NCBI RefSeq assembly: GCF_014529535.1
Contig: NW_023503972.1
Span: forward strand, 4,154,001-4,218,000
Origin: Bradysia coprophila
Taxonomy: Eukaryota > Arthropoda > Insecta > Diptera > Sciaridae
Direction of reading: 5' to 3'
DNA length: 64,000 nucleotides
This document shows, in pieces, positions 44,332 through 59,200 of this stretch. The notes beneath the pieces are model-generated. The model was not told where the DNA came from. It was given only the letters and a program-made list of their open reading frames with translations, and ran no database searches. Numbering within the stretch: position 1 is the stretch's first letter; every line of letters begins with the position of its first letter. Position numbers and translations under genes: made by a program.

Positions 44332-47300
44332 GTCCCGGTTATGTATCACTTTGGCTGCAACAGCGTTTGTGACTTTCGCACGTTAAATGTAATTTAAAAC
44401 AATTTTTTTTAAAATGAAACGCATACAAACCACCAAATTAATTAAATTTTAACTTTTGATCTCGTTATTTGCATAACAAAGCACAGGTTTTATTACACAT
44501 AAAACCGTATGTATATCACATTCGTAGGTACATTTATGTTCTCGCACAATGCAGTTATATATATGGTCAACTTTATAAAATAATTGTTTTATGTTTTTGT
44601 AATAACCGACGCGGCAAATCCTTCAATAATAAAATTGAAATCCAATCTAACCAGTCAGTCCGAAATGTTAATTTATTTTTTTCATTTAATTTTAGTTACA
44701 AACATATTGGTGTCACAGAGAGTGTGGTTCTCGTTTTACATATCAACAACCCCCCCGGTACACACTATAAATATTATGCGATGTTTATAGCGAGCACTAA
44801 GGTTTTTTTTTGTTATTTACTTTTCCCCGATATTTTAATTCCGATGAAACCAAAACAATGAACACAAAAATTTAATTTCAAAATTTCAATTTTGTCTCTT
44901 TTACCAGCGAGGTTTTTTTTCAAATCAATTTATTACTCTGATTAATCCAACAAAACTCGACCGAATGGCCTACAATTTACAATTACAGCTCTCCGAATAT
45001 AAACAACAACAAGCTATGTATACAACGGTCGATCGAAGAGTTTCCGTTTTACAATTTTTTTTTCTTCCTCTGGTTGTGTATGCAGTGGTGTATCTTAAGA
45101 TATGTACTGATTATGAAAAATAAAATAATGTCAGATGTGCGGTGTGTTGAGCACACGGCAAGTGAAAGTGTACCAAAGTTTTGAACATATTGAGTATATT
45201 GACGCTACAACGAGCATAATACAACTGTTGTTGGTTAAGTATTACAAAATCGTTTTTAATGTGTTGTTATCGTGCATATTGAATTTTGTAAAAATGCGAT
45301 TTGAAGAGGAGTGTTGACTGCAGAAAATCGTAACCACAATGAATTTGTGGTGGTAAACACCGGTTCAGTGGTTAAATGAATACCAGAGTAATTTTGTTGG
45401 AAATATCTGAGCCTGTCGAAAACACATTCTGATCGTTGTCTTCCGTTTAGGGGAGTTAATGAATTATAATTTCTAGTCTTGTTCAATCAATTCATCCTAT
45501 TCATTCCACATGTGATACCGACGTACTCATGAGGAATGAATAGTAGAGATTAATGAGAATGCCAGATGTTTACATTTCGTATAAAAGGCCGGAACACGGA
45601 AGCTTTTCCTGTGGATTTCTTTTTAACTGAAAAGAAAATCCTTCGAAAATCCAATGACCCGCCGTGTTGTAGGAGTTGCAAAAGTGCGAACAGGGGGGAA
45701 GGACGATAAAAGAGTGGGCGCACTTGATTTGGCTACGCAGGAAAAACTAATCTTTTTAGATATTGACTTCCAACAGTGGGAAGACAACTTTTTAAGGATA
45801 CTTTACTCGTCCTATGTTAGGAGAGCTTCTAACTTTGATTGACGATAACAAATCGGGAAGTTTACGAAGGAGTGCCCATTCCTTGAAAATTCTCGAAATT
45901 CCTGATTTAACGAATTTTCTCGGTATTTAGTTCTTGATATTCTCGAATTTCCTAAATAATTCAAACAAAGAAAATGTCCTCAGCAAGTATGCATTTCCAT
46001 CATAAAGCGACAGGTTCAAACATGAGGGGGGAAACCTGTCAAAAGAGTGGCAAATCAATTTATAATTTCTTTCAATTCCTTCAATACCGGATTAATTCCG
46101 TTTTGGCGCATTCGCTCTTCAGTTTCTATTATTTCCTTTATTTTCTATTAATTTCTAATAATTCCACGATATTTTCTGATACTATCCAATTGTCTACTTT
46201 TTAGAAACAATTTTCTAAATTTCTTTTCTTTATTTCGATAATTTCCTAAGATTTCCTTCAAATTTAAAGAAAATGAACGAAAACCGTCGAAAGTACTGCA
46301 GTTTCGTAGTTGCCGAAGTATCCAGTAATTAATAGGAATTGAAGGAAACACTAGAAATTCAAAGAATTGATGGGAATTGATGGAATTACAAGGAATTGAT
46401 GGAATTACAAGGAATTGGAGGAGTTACAAGGAATTACTGGAAATACGAGAAATTGAAGGTAAATGAAAGGAGATAATCATTTACGTTTAATTTCTCGTAT
46501 TTTCAGTCAATTCCTTGTAATTCGTTCAATTACTCGAGTAGTTTCCCCTCGTTCAAACATGATGCTGCAATCATTTCTTCTACGAATTTTGTTTTTCAAC
46601 GCCTGGACATGACCTTATAGGGAAGTCAGATTGTTCGAACAGAAAAGGGAACATCTAACACAAACGGAAACAAACGATTTCGAACAATCTGATGTTCTCT
46701 TAGCTTTCATCAGTGGCTACTGGCTACGTTACTTCATTTACCAAATTTACTGAAATTTAAAAAAGTTCGTTTTAGGTAAATTCAGTAAATCTTAGTAAAT
46801 TTTGGTAAATTTCAGTAAATTCGGTAAAATAACTTACCTATTATATGCTCTGACAAGGACTGAAAGTCCACCGAATTGGTGTCCAAATGAAGGTGCTGCC
46901 TCCGAATGACCAATAAAGTATACATCAAATGTTTGAACTTTAAAATTGGTGAAAGTTCGTTGTCACATAGTTCTGCAGTTTAGCTCACAAAGAACTTCTC
47001 AGTATGATTTGCGTATTCATCGTTCATCAAATGATCAATTTAATTTTGATTAGAAACTTTTTTTTGCATCGAAATTCTCATTTCAACATTTTTAACCGAC
47101 CTTGATTCAATCGGCTTTTACACGACAATTCGAAAATTGATATTTATTTGAAAAAATAACAATTTTCGATTGTTAGCGGCTAACACTCTAAAGATTAACA
47201 AATTAATGTATTCAAATGGATTTCATTTTCGAATGAATTATTTGCAAACAATATTTCGGTAAGTTTTTAGCGAAAAAAATTAATTTGAATTGACAAAAAC

Positions 47301-48314
47301 GAAAGTGAAATTTTAGAAAAATGTTTGTTTAGTCGAGTCAAGGTTGAATGTGCTTCAGAGACACGAAGAAACTGAATGAATTTATGCGGTTTACCGGCTA
47401 TATATTTTCGAATAACATCAACAGCAAAATTATTTGATTTAGTCAAAACCTTTGGTACCTTTGTTGGTTCCGACCCAACGACATAGAACCAGAAATCTTA
47501 CATTTATACTAGTTAGTTATTTGTTGGTTCACATGTACATGAAAGTCTTGAATACGTGTACTTTGTCTTGAATACTTGTACTTTGTTGATTTTAAGTATT
47601 CGACACATTGATGCTTTGCTGAAAAGAATACATTCGGGCGTTTTTTTTAAATACTGGATTTTAATTTACTTTTGAAGATATCTTTCCACCAGAATCCTTA
47701 GGACCACAGAAACGATCGTCAATTGGCTTACAACAGAAAATAGATTTGGTTGCAGCAGTTTGACCAGCTCTGAGAAAACTGATAAATTTATGAAAATGTC
47801 GTTAAGAGGCATCGGAGTTTTCCTGAAAAGCATACATTTGGTCGCTGACTTTTCCGGTCAAACGACTACAACCAACACTAATTTTTATTTACAACACACA
47901 TTCGTGGTCGTTATTGTGGTCGTATATTTTTCAATAAATGTAGCTCCTTAGAATTGTATACATACTGGAGCTACCTATGCGGATCATTTGTCAAAGAACT
48001 ACTTTTTTGTAAATAAATGAAATGAAATGGAAACGAAAAAAAAGGATTCTGATGAAAATATAGACTACAATTTAAGGTAGACATCGATGCCTCTTAAAAT
48101 AAATAAATAAAAATAAAATAAAATAAAACGATGCGAAAGTTTACTGTCATTTTTGATTATGATTCGCTAAATGTGTGCCCACAAAAAAGTACGGCTAACT
48201 TCATAGATGTTGGTAATCTCTTTGTCACTATATCACTATCTTTGTGGCCTGACTTTTTCAGTAAGGATTACAATGAATGCAAGAACGAAACTCAAGTGAG
48301 GTACTGTATCGTCA
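44332..48314. other. Intergenic, AT-rich, short-motif repeats
   Basis: 46330-46540 is built from imperfect GGAATTGATGGAATTACAA units and their complements (CAATTCCTTGTAATTC), so it can fold back. 46725-46860 has repeated GGTAAATT/AATTTACC motifs. 48090-48128 is an AAATA-rich simple repeat. The 130-codon frame at 44469 (+) has no recognisable feature and is not called. Confidence 0.45.
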
Positions 48315-48513
48315 AGACTCAGCAGAGTAAAATAAACCAGGCAGTGGTGGTTCATTTTTGAAACGTCAAGTGAGGAATACACTGTATAAAAATGAACTCA
48401 AATGAACACTGACATAAATTGAAAAATTTTATTCGCAAAAAATATAGGGCTACTAGATTATTCAGATGCCTAGTCAAATCAGCGCTACTGCCTGGTTAAC
48501 TTTGCTCGTCGTG
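48315..48513. mobile_element. CACGGCAGAG-family MITE
   Basis: Left ACTCAGCAGAGTAAAATAAA then CCAGGCAGT; right GCTACTGCCTGGTTAACTTT then GCTCGTCGTG. The interior matches 51552-51754 in reverse orientation (AACACTGACATAAATTGAAA, TACTAGATTATT). Confidence 0.7.
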
Positions 48514-51500
48514 TTGAAGATGATTTATATTACCATTGAAAGATAAGAGTCACCAGCGCTATCTGCATTAACGTTACCACCACCAGATATCAAAAGCATG
48601 TATAAATTTAGATTTATTTATTTGCTACATTGGAAAAGCCGGACGAATATTTTCAATATTTTATTAAAACAAATAAATCTGATTTCATCCCGCTTAAGGT
48701 CAACCATTTTTTAAGGTTCACTTTCACTACGATTTGGTCGATCGCGTTTATTTATTCTATGAAGAACCATTACCCCAAACATGAAAGTTTCCCAAAACAA
48801 AAACCCCATCGCAGCGTGTCGTGGCCATTGGCATTTTGAACACGATTCGGAGATACAGTCCCAATCGTCGGTAAGTCTGCACCAATTTACAAAAATAAAT
48901 GTAACGGTGTATGCGAGCAGTACTATTCCATAGAAAAACCAACAGCAGGTCCCGAAACAGCAACATTTGGAAATATTTTTAAGCTGAAAATCAATTGTGG
49001 CAATTTTAGTTAAAGAAAATGTATAACCGGGACCCTACTTTCATGTGAATCTATTTGAGAGGCGCTTCCTTTCCCACAGTGTTCCATGTTCGATCTGAAT
49101 AGAATTTCAACAATTTCGGAATATCTTTCAGTTAGTCGAATTTCGATTACTCATGATGAAAGATGGCGCTTCAATAAAATTTAACAGAAAGTACAATCCC
49201 GTAATTGGTCAGTTGATGGTTGGGTTGGTGTTATACCTTCAGTGCCTAAAGCATTGATCTTATATAGATGACTTCAAGAGCTGTCAACTTCTGGACAGTT
49301 CGTATTTTTCATCCGTGCCGCATGAATAACTTCATTTTCTCCACTCAAATACGGAAGATGGCGTTTTGTTGGTGCTCTCTAACGACAGTTCAGAATATTT
49401 GTAATATTCCACCTCAACACTCGTTTTTCTCATTGGGGCGAGCAAGAGTTTTTTTTTCAACTGGTCATTCACACCATGCACGGATGAAAAATTATGTATT
49501 TGCCTGAAAATTCCAACTCGCTTCTCTCTGTTTGTAAATCTTCGCTCTTGTTGGAATTTCCTATTTTTTCCACTTGGTAAACAAATAACAATTTTCAATG
49601 AAACTTGACAAAAAGCAAAAAAATTTCATCAAGTTAGATTTTCTCGTAGAAAGAACCAAGTGTCCCAGAAGCTGACAGTTCCGCGAAGTGATCTGTTAGT
49701 CGAAAGGCTGATAAGCACTTCAAAGTTGACTCATTCTAAAGAAACACATTTTACAGTTTTCTAAGAGGTTTAAAGGTCATCGATCTCGTTCAGTGTTGCC
49801 AGTCCCAAGGTTCTGTAAGCTACGAAAGATTCAGCGGCTATGAAGTTTATATGAAAAAGGCAACGTAACAAAAACAAAATTCCAAATTTTACTAAAAAAC
49901 ATTTTCTTCAAGTTGATTTCACACGTGTGCGTTTATCCATCTTGGTGTCACCCGCCTTGATGGGTGTCCTGAAAGAACCAGGTTAAGACACCCACGAAGG
50001 TGAACTTAAAGAAAATGTTTTTTTTAGGAAAATTCGGAATTTTGTTTTTGTTACGTTGCCTTTTTCAAATAGACTTCTTAGCCGCTGAACTCAATTTGTG
50101 TGTCACCGTTCTCGTGATCAACTCAGAGTTGTCTTAACCTGGTTCTTTCAGAACCTTGGGTGTCTTAACCTGTTCTTTTAGAACCTTTTAGCTAATTCAA
50201 ATTTTGCTCCAAAATATCATAGACTGGGAACATCAATGACTTTTAAAACTATTAAAAACTAAAAGTTTTTTTTTCTTAAGATGAACACACTGTAAGTAAG
50301 TGCAAGGGTAATCTGTCACAAATTCCGTTTCGCTGGTAAGTTATCAGGACGCTAAAAATGTAAAACAAATCTTACATTTTCTTGCCGATATTGTTGACAA
50401 TTAGCTGCCAATTTAAGTATAATCCAGAAAAGTAAACCGCCACATCCACAATAAGCAAAGAATCTCACTGAAATATTCATTGTGACCATTAATAACGTCG
50501 AAAAAATTTATTGAGTATGAGCGAAGCACTGTCCGTGCGTTGGTATGAGGAAAACAGTCGAGACATGATCCTGCTTTATTGTGTACGCGGAAGTGTGACG
50601 AATTAATTTTAACGTCTCTTCATAGCGCATACATAAAAAATAGTCATTGCCAACAGTAGCGAATTCAATATTTTCTTTCAGAGGTGAAAACAGCATCTTC
50701 CATATGTGAGAGTTGTGATTAACAGCTTTGCTCCACGAAACGAAAACATCAATTTGTTACGCGATTTTTCAAAACAAAAAAAAAAGTGACAGTTCGGGAG
50801 AAAAAAGAAACATTTTCTCCTCTGAACTGTCAAGAAAACGTCATTATCTCATGGTTTTTTAAATGGAGAAAATAATGGTAATTACCACCCCGAACACATG
50901 AAAAACTGTTACCAAGCTCGGATGTGTAATATGCATCAAAAATAGTCAAAGTTAAATATCCTATTGTGGATAAAATAGTCTAACACATGGGATGAATAAC
51001 TTGATAACTCTTGACTTGGCGAGTAAAAATATCTCGGACTGGAAACTCTATACATCCCTTGTGTTAACAGAATTTTAAACGGGGTTTTTCGAACCAAAAT
51101 TAGACAAGTAGTCCGAATCAGAATGTACTGGTCTTCGATCATATCGTTGTTTTTCCTGTACTATTGCCGTCAACCACCATAGAGCAAAGGCCAATTTCAG
51201 AAGGACTGCAATCTGTTCAAAACAACAATTCAATTAACAACCACACTGATAAGTAATACACTTTCAAAGTTTCATGTCACCCTGGTATAGTGACTAGTAT
51301 AGTCACATCTACCCTCGCAATTAAGATTTTTTTGCGGTTACTAAACAATTCTTACCGTGTCCAATAACAACATTGATAAGAAGATTCGGTGACGGTTTCG
51401 GCCATTGGTCATTTCTGTTTTCAACGGCCACTTGTTACGTTGTAGGTTTTAACTGTACGAGTCTGTACTGATAGATTGATTTTATAATAAGCGGTTCGTA

Positions 51501-51551
51501 CTGCAACGAGCTGATAAAGACAGTTTTTATCAAATTGATTGTAGCTTATGC
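48514..51551. other. Intergenic with a 250-bp foldback
   Basis: 49835-50085 is an inverted repeat (GGCAACGTAACAAAAACAAA on the left and its complement on the right, with CATTTTCTTCAAGTT and AACTTAAAGAAAATG inside). 50700-50905 is related to 13490-13690. No gene seen. Confidence 0.45.
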
Positions 51552-51754
51552 CACGACAGAGTAAAGTTAACCAGGCAGTAGCGCTGTTTTGACAAGGGAC
51601 CTAAATAATCTAGTAGACCAATATTTTTTGCGAGCAAAATTTTTCAATTTATGTCAGTGTTCATTTGAGTTCATTTTCATACAGTGTATTAGGTCCCTTA
51701 TTTGACGTTTCGAAAATGAACCGCTCCTGCCTGGTTTATTTTACTCTGCCGTGC
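51552..51754. mobile_element. CACGGCAGAG-family MITE, best-preserved copy
   Basis: Ends CACGACAGAGTAAAGTTAAC and AATAAACC-complement..CTCTGCCGTG pair over about 35 bp, with GGGACCTAA and TTAGGTCCC further in. 203 bp; AT-rich centre; no frame. Confidence 0.75.
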
Positions 51755-53281
51755 TTATGCGATTATTTATAGACATATTACTACGCCACATTTCTTTTTT
51801 AATTATCATGGAACTCAAGACAGAAATGGACTAAATGGGCTTTTTGCAAGTGCCCTAGTGATTCATAAAAATCTTTTACTTCAATAGTGGCAACTTAAAG
51901 CTATTAATATCGTAAACAACATGCCTGCAGCCAGATCTTATCGTCTGTTGATTTCATTGTTGGTGACGAATGACTACGTTTATAAATGGTTAATAAGGAT
52001 CGGGGCTTACCCGTTGTAAATACCATCGTACGAAGTTCGGGTGTATCGGCTATGCTTACCTTCAATATCTAAAGAATTTGGTAATCTGTTCGATAATCTG
52101 AGTATTCATTTCTATACAATTAATGCGCTTCTCGCTTCACTTTCTCAAACTGTTATCAATATGGCAAGAAGCAAATTTATCTCAATAATGGTTGCGCAGT
52201 ACAGTAAAAAAAGTTGTAACCACTCACGGTGCCAAAACTGCGAAAGTCGTTGCGAGAGACTGTGATGCGTACTGAGCGTTACTATTTAGTCATTTACATT
52301 TATGCGAGGCGAAGTCGAGATTATTCACACGAAAATGTGACTCGTCATTTTTATATCGAGTCATGCAACGGATTTTTATGTGAAATGAGATCACACAAAT
52401 ATTGTACTCCTCGTGTAACGCAAAGGCTAGATTACCCAGGAGGTAGTGCTTTTACTGGTATTGGACAAATTTTTCAGCACATTTCAGTACTTAGTACTCC
52501 TGAATTGGTGACTGTCTCTGGTGAGCAATAGTAAATCACATTGGATGCTGCGAAAGTAATTCATTCCATGAAAAAACAGTTTTTTGATAAACTCGTACAA
52601 AGTGTTTTTGACCCACAAATTTCGGTAACTGCCTTTTCGACAAGTGTTTTTATATCCGAGCCAAAGGTGAGTTTTTGAACTATACTGGTACACGAGTGAA
52701 ATATGTTGTGGTTTATTGCTCACCACATACCATCACCACAAAAGAATTCACATGAACCAAAAATTGTCTCCATGTAATGGATCATTTTCGCAGTGGGTAA
52801 ACTGATATGCAATGGTCAACTTTCGCATGGGGGAAGCAATAAAATATTTGTTTCAATTGATTTCTTCCGAGTGTTGTTTTGTGACAGATCTGTTCTACCC
52901 TTCTATTGCGCTTATCTTCTGCAATTTCTGCTCAATACTTACTCGTCCAAACAAGATTGATCTAAGATTTTATTTCAAAAGAATAATTTACAATATTCGT
53001 TCACTCATTTACTTATAATTACAAATTGTATTTACAATATATCCAGCTAATCATTCAAATTTACATTATTTTTCACAAAACGTCAATATGATCGATTAAC
53101 ACAGAATTAAAATGTTATGCAAAATCAGTCTTAAATTTCAAGCGATAAACACATTACAGTCCAGATTTGATCTTCTTCATTGTATATATCACTATTGTTA
53201 ACAAACAGAGCCGAGGCACTGTTAACATCTAAATAATATCTCTAAATGTTGTGGCGCGTGTATGGACTCCCTCCTATGCAT
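51755..53281. other. Intergenic 3' of gene C
   Basis: 52520-52830 is a second copy of the repeat at 17010-17290. The frames at 52041-52531 (+) show no motif and are not called. Confidence 0.4.
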
Positions 53282-56200
53282 TCATTTCATTACGACCTTC
53301 GCACTTAATTGTAACAATCGCTTCGAACTGAATGGACATTGTGGCCACAATTGTGAGCATCCGATCGGTCCACTCATCGAATCACCGGTGTATCTCATTA
53401 GTTGGCCCATATGCGATGCATAATGCCATTTTGATGGGGCTGCATACCACGACGACGATAATGTTGTCGAACTGCAAAAGAGATGAAAAACAAACATGTA
53501 AAATCGGTAACACAGAATAGCTGAATGCATAAAGGGGACAGGTCACATAAGTGAATTATAAGAAAAATGAAATTTGAATTTTTACAGCCAACTGTACAAG
53601 TAGATCTAGCGTTCTATCCGATTGGCAATCCTAAATGTGTTTTATTTGCACCGTGTATGTAAAGAGAAATTAATTTAAAAAAATGAATTCCATTTTTCTT
53701 ATAATTCGCTAAAGTTACACATCCCTTTCTGCACTTAACTATTCATATAGGACAACAAAATGGGATGGGAAGCGTAAAAGGACTCAAAAGCCAAATAATG
53801 AAATATAATGGCAGTGAGGGAACGACAAAGAAAATGTTAAAATCAAATCTCACAAAATTTTGAATCTAAATTCATTTGGCCATTCATGTGTAATAAATGT
53901 GTTAATGGAAACGATTATATAATCCTAATCAGGTATTCATTTATATTGACTGTAACGATTCAATCGTTGTTCAATGTGCGTTCATGTAACGTTTAAAAAA
54001 AACATGAAAAAGTAATTTAACATTTTTCCAGTGAAAGTTTACAAATAAACCGTGAAGTGATCGAAGTAAAAACATTGATTTACTTAAGTTCGAAACACTC
54101 CACTCTACATTTTCGTGGATACAAATCCGACCGTGATGGATTCATTAAAATCGTTTTCCATCTCCGACAAGGCTAATTTCAATGTAAACTTCATTTCAAA
54201 TAACACATACGCATTGACGTCACTGCGAAGGGTCTTACATCGGTGAAAGGTATTAATAGGTCCGATAACGTGCAGACAATATGCAATAGGTGACATTAAA
54301 AGTGCAAGTAGCCATAAGTATAATAAATTGACTTAAATTTTGTTGAATGAAATTATAATACTGTTGTCGATGCATAATAATTGTAATGATGTCATGGAAA
54401 GGTTATCGGCATCATGAATCGAATTGTATATATATGCAAAAGGTGGAACTTTGTTGTTCTGTTTGGTTTTGCTTTTAATTTTGAATGGAATTTTTACTGG
54501 ATCTGTGCGTCATAAAGCTATCGAAATAAAATATTGTCAGAAACGAGGTCAGAAGGAGTCAATAAGCCTTACAAGCAGGGACTATTTTGAGAAATCAGTT
54601 TGTCAAATATTTCTCAAAAATTCCTCATTTTTCTAAATTTCATAAATTTCTCAAAGATAGACCCTGCTAAGCAACACTACATCGCTATTATTGAACAACC
54701 AATAAATGAAAATGTCAGCAATTTTTCAAATAATAACCAGTGTGCCTTGGTAGTGAGCGTACCAAACCTCTGACAAGAATGAGTTCTCAGGACACCTATT
54801 GTTCTCTCATTCATAAAAAAAATTATGAATGAAAGAACAATAGGTGTCCGAGGACTCATTCTTGTCCGAGGATTAATACGCTCACCCTACATCGATACAT
54901 TATTTTTCTGTATACGTGAGAGTGTATTGGTGAGCTATGATATGAATCGGTCGGTAGGGAAAGTAAACGGTCGAGAAGGAAAGTAACGGTTGGGAAGGAA
55001 TGCACCAACACACTCTCACTATTACAGAAAAATATCTTTCAAATTACCCCAATACACACTCGATGTGTGTTTTCGCTTGGGCTTCGCCCGCGCGTGCACA
55101 CACATCTTGTGTGTATTGGGGTATGTTGAAATATACTATTTTTGGCAACACCATTTGGCAAAGATCACAATACGTCAAAAATATACGGAAAAATGAAAGA
55201 CATGACAACTCGTGATCTTTGCTCATACGCATTTTTTGTAGAAAAGGGACGCCCTCTACGGTGCAGCTCAAGTGTCAATACATTAATAGAAAAATTCTTT
55301 AGGGTTTGTTTGTGGATTCAACAGTTCGTTAATAAAATGAACAACAAGATTTTTAGGTATCGACGTCATATTAGCATCTCCCTGTTACAGAAGAACCTTA
55401 AATTACGAAGTACGAATTTAATGCGGAGTGCATGAAAATTTTGCAAATATTTGTGAACTGGATTTAAAATGCTGTCCGAAAAATCCTCTTAGTTTTCCTT
55501 CAACACTCTAAATTGAAAGCATTACAATTTTTCGACTTCTCGGAACACACTTAAAATCAAGTTCGCAGTTCGCACTTGATCAAAAAAATTCTTTTAGCAT
55601 TTTCCAAATCATTTTTCCAACAGTAGGCCCTGGATGGGAATTATCAAACTGAAGATAAACAAATTATTTTGAGAACTCGAACTGTAGCCGAAGCGAACTT
55701 TTCTGAAGAACTGAACCACGACCTCATTCAGTTTAATTCATTTTTTTTTGGTCCCGACGCGAACCATCAAAGCCCGAATTTTGTCCTTGCCAACTTATTT
55801 CTTTAGCAGCAGCAACATAGCGCAGCTAGTGAAATTCTACACTTTACTTTGCAGAAAAACTTTCATTTTACAAATATTCATTTCTCTGATACGAAAACTG
55901 GACTCTCTAGCAGTTTTCGTGTGAAATTTGTATCCCGAGTTTTGTAATCGAATACGCTAAAAAAAAACTTTTAGTCCGTGGTACGAATAGTTACCTAGAA
56001 CCCGACAAGTGCGACTTCGTCAATATGAAAAAAACTTCTCACACGCTAAAATAGGTTTTTAGTCCTAGGTACGAAATGTACTAATTTACAACGCAGGCGA
56101 GAAAATAGTCATTTCCTCCCCCCCAACTGAACTCCTTGTGAAAAACGTCACCCAAGAAATGCAATTTCCAACTTTCTTCCATCATTCAACAAATAACTGT

Positions 56201-59200
56201 TATTCTTTTATTTTTCGTAGATTCGGAAGTGGATTGTTGAACACCTAAGGAAAACAATAAAATTGATTTAAGTTTTGAAAACATATAAAAAATGAAAAGT
56301 CACAATTCTCTTGTTTTCCTTAGTGATGTAATATGTTACTTTCGTCCCAAGGGAACTCAAACTCCCGTAAATTAAATTTACCACCCAAAATACTAAAAAT
56401 ACTTCCGCAGAAAATAGATGTCATTGTTCTTTCGAAGCTTTTACGTGACTTCACATAAGAAGTTGAGGGACAAGAAACTGTTTAAAATTTGAAAATTTGC
56501 AAGAGTTTTGTAAAAAAAAAAATTGTTTTTTTGATTTTTGGGAAAATCAAAGAATTTTTTGAGAAATCGATTTCTCGAAATGGCAAGAAACACTATTTCA
56601 ATCGTAGCAAATCAATATCACAACGTAAAGAAGCCAGGGCATATTATTTGAAAATTTATTGACCGAATTTACTGAAATTTAACGAATTCGATTTTCTGAA
56701 AATCTTGGTAAATTTCAGTAAATTCGCTAACTTAATTTACCAATAATAGGTAGCCTTGCCAAATCTTCTTTGGTTTGAAATATTATCTAACTAAATCAGT
56801 AAGTGTGCTTTTCCTACCGCATTATTATACAATGCCCCATGCAATATAACACAAGATCTTTTCATTCTATTCGTAAATTCTGCAACAATTCCGTGTGTGT
56901 ATTCAAAGTAAACAATGCGACACCGACTGTGCGATTTTATGGCGAATAATGTGTTTCATATTGTCGCGGTTTATGAACGCAACACAACAAAAACGCAATA
57001 AAACACAAAATGCCACCACCTGCATTTATATGAATTATGAAATTTCGTATTTCCATTCAGCAATTTCAAGCGAATCAAATATGTAGGTCCGCGCAACACA
57101 AAACTGCAACAGAGTTTTTGCAATTGCAATTGAATTGGATAATTTGTGTGTGAAGGCCGTGTTTATGTTTTGGTTGGGTATTTTAAGTATCACATTTAAA
57201 TGCGAAATTGAGAAATTGACTCGGAACGAAAAATGATTCACCTTCACCGATTCATACTCACGTCAATAAATCGAGCAGAGTTTTCTCCTTGTCGCTTAGG
57301 ACCGTCCTTGGTTTGGCCGCAATTTCGCAGAGCATTTTTGGTAGACAGGAATTTCGCATATTCGCAGATAGTTTCAATGATTGCGGGCTTTTCTCGTTAG
57401 ACTTGGTTGATTGGCTGTAGTCACCACCTAAAAAGAATGATGAAATTTCGTTAATCTGGAAATTTTCGGTTGTTGTGGCTCATACATCCGGAAAAACCAG
57501 TTGCGTAAAATTAATGTTCTTATTGGTGTGGTTTATGTTGACCGATATTTTGTTTTTCAATAACAAATTGTTGTTTGCCTAATTGGTATCAAATGGCACA
57601 CACCTGTAGCATGATATCTGTATCATAAAAGTGTATAATACAAACAATGCTCTCGGCCAATATAGGTTGAAGGTATATATGCAAATGTATTGGATTACCT
57701 TCAATTTGCATGTTTCTAATGTATTATCAATAACACGATCTACGACGAGATGTAAGACAACTTTTACCACCGGCATATACAAGATTAACATATGATATGT
57801 CTCGGTCGGTACTGTATTTCGTTTCATAGATTTAGATATCTTGGACAATGAGAAGGGATCGGAATGGTTCATTTTGTGTAAAAACCGCAAAGATATTACC
57901 TTTCACACAAACAATGAACATTTCACTTGTGGTCTTTGTTGAACACTTGTTACTGCGGGATACAAATTGCACGTCTGGTAACTATGACATCAAATTGTTG
58001 AAGAGTTTTGGAAAAAACACAGACTCAATCACGCAATCAAGGACTGCCATCAGGAAGAAAATAGTTCTAGCGAACGATGTAGCATTGTATGCGATATCAT
58101 TCCAATTCAGTATGTACATTCCACATAGCAATCAACATATGGGAAGGTGTTTGGTAACGTTGACGTCGCATGTGAAATGAACGTAATGAGTTTGACTGAA
58201 TAATGGTAGTAAGGACGTATGAGGCAGACGTTTTTTTTAAAGAGATTTTTACATTTTGTGGAACTTCAAACGACTTTTTAGTAGGGTCTGTTAAAGAAAC
58301 CTTTTGAACGTTGACCCTCCTCTGTCATTTTCACTCCATGGAGTCAGGGAAATTCCCTTAATTCCTCAATATTCCCGAAAATTCACCAATTTTATTTGTT
58401 TGTGAATCTTTGTTCATTCAAAATTGTTTGACTGGCTTACACATGGTTGAAAACAACTAAAAAAATCCAGAAGTTGTTCAATATGTGGCCTTGGAAGAGA
58501 GTGATAAGTAAGAGAAACTAAAAAGATTGAGGAATTAATTCTTTTAAAATAGGCCCTGCACGGAGTATATGAAGAGAACAGTGGTAAGACTTTTATTTTT
58601 GATATTTTGCTCAAAAACGATTACTCACTAACCAACTAACCAATCAGATAATCTTCCAAATAATACTTTGACACAGGAGTCAAACAGTAGTACTGACCTT
58701 TGTATCGTAAGAAAATTCATACTATTGTTACTATACCATTCCGACACTTTTTATTTTGCTATTTTGCAAGACTGTGCATCAGGACGTATTTTTGAGTACT
58801 TCATTTACTGAAAATTACCGAAATCTAGCAAACGCTTTCTAAGTACAGGGGATGTCAATGAAATTTCGACCGTTCTTCAGCTGGTCAACTTTCACAAACA
58901 AAATGGCTCACACTTGGTTTTACAGTTTTGTCTGTATGAGTGGACCAGCTGAAGAAAATTCGTGTCAAAATTTCACTGACGCAACCTGTAATGTTTGTAA
59001 AAAAAATTCTTAATAATACGGTATGCGTACATAGACATAAACGTATCAAATTCAAGTTAAGGACATCAGTTATCTAGTCGATAATAATTAACGAGTGTCA
59101 TGACGACCTACACTCATCCAACCTTTTGAACTGATAAATTCATCTGTTATTGACAACGATGACAAAAATGAACGAAGAATCTGGTGTTTCTAATATACAG

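Noticed and set aside
44469-44861. 130-codon open frame on the + strand
   Set aside because: Tyr/Ile/Phe/Lys/Asn-rich translation without motif, in AT-rich DNA, with a second long frame in the same place; it lies upstream of gene B on the other strand. Chance is the simplest reading.
57579-58180. 103- and 110-codon ORFs on opposite strands
   Set aside because: Both lie in intron 1 of gene C, lack motifs and splice context, and overlap each other.
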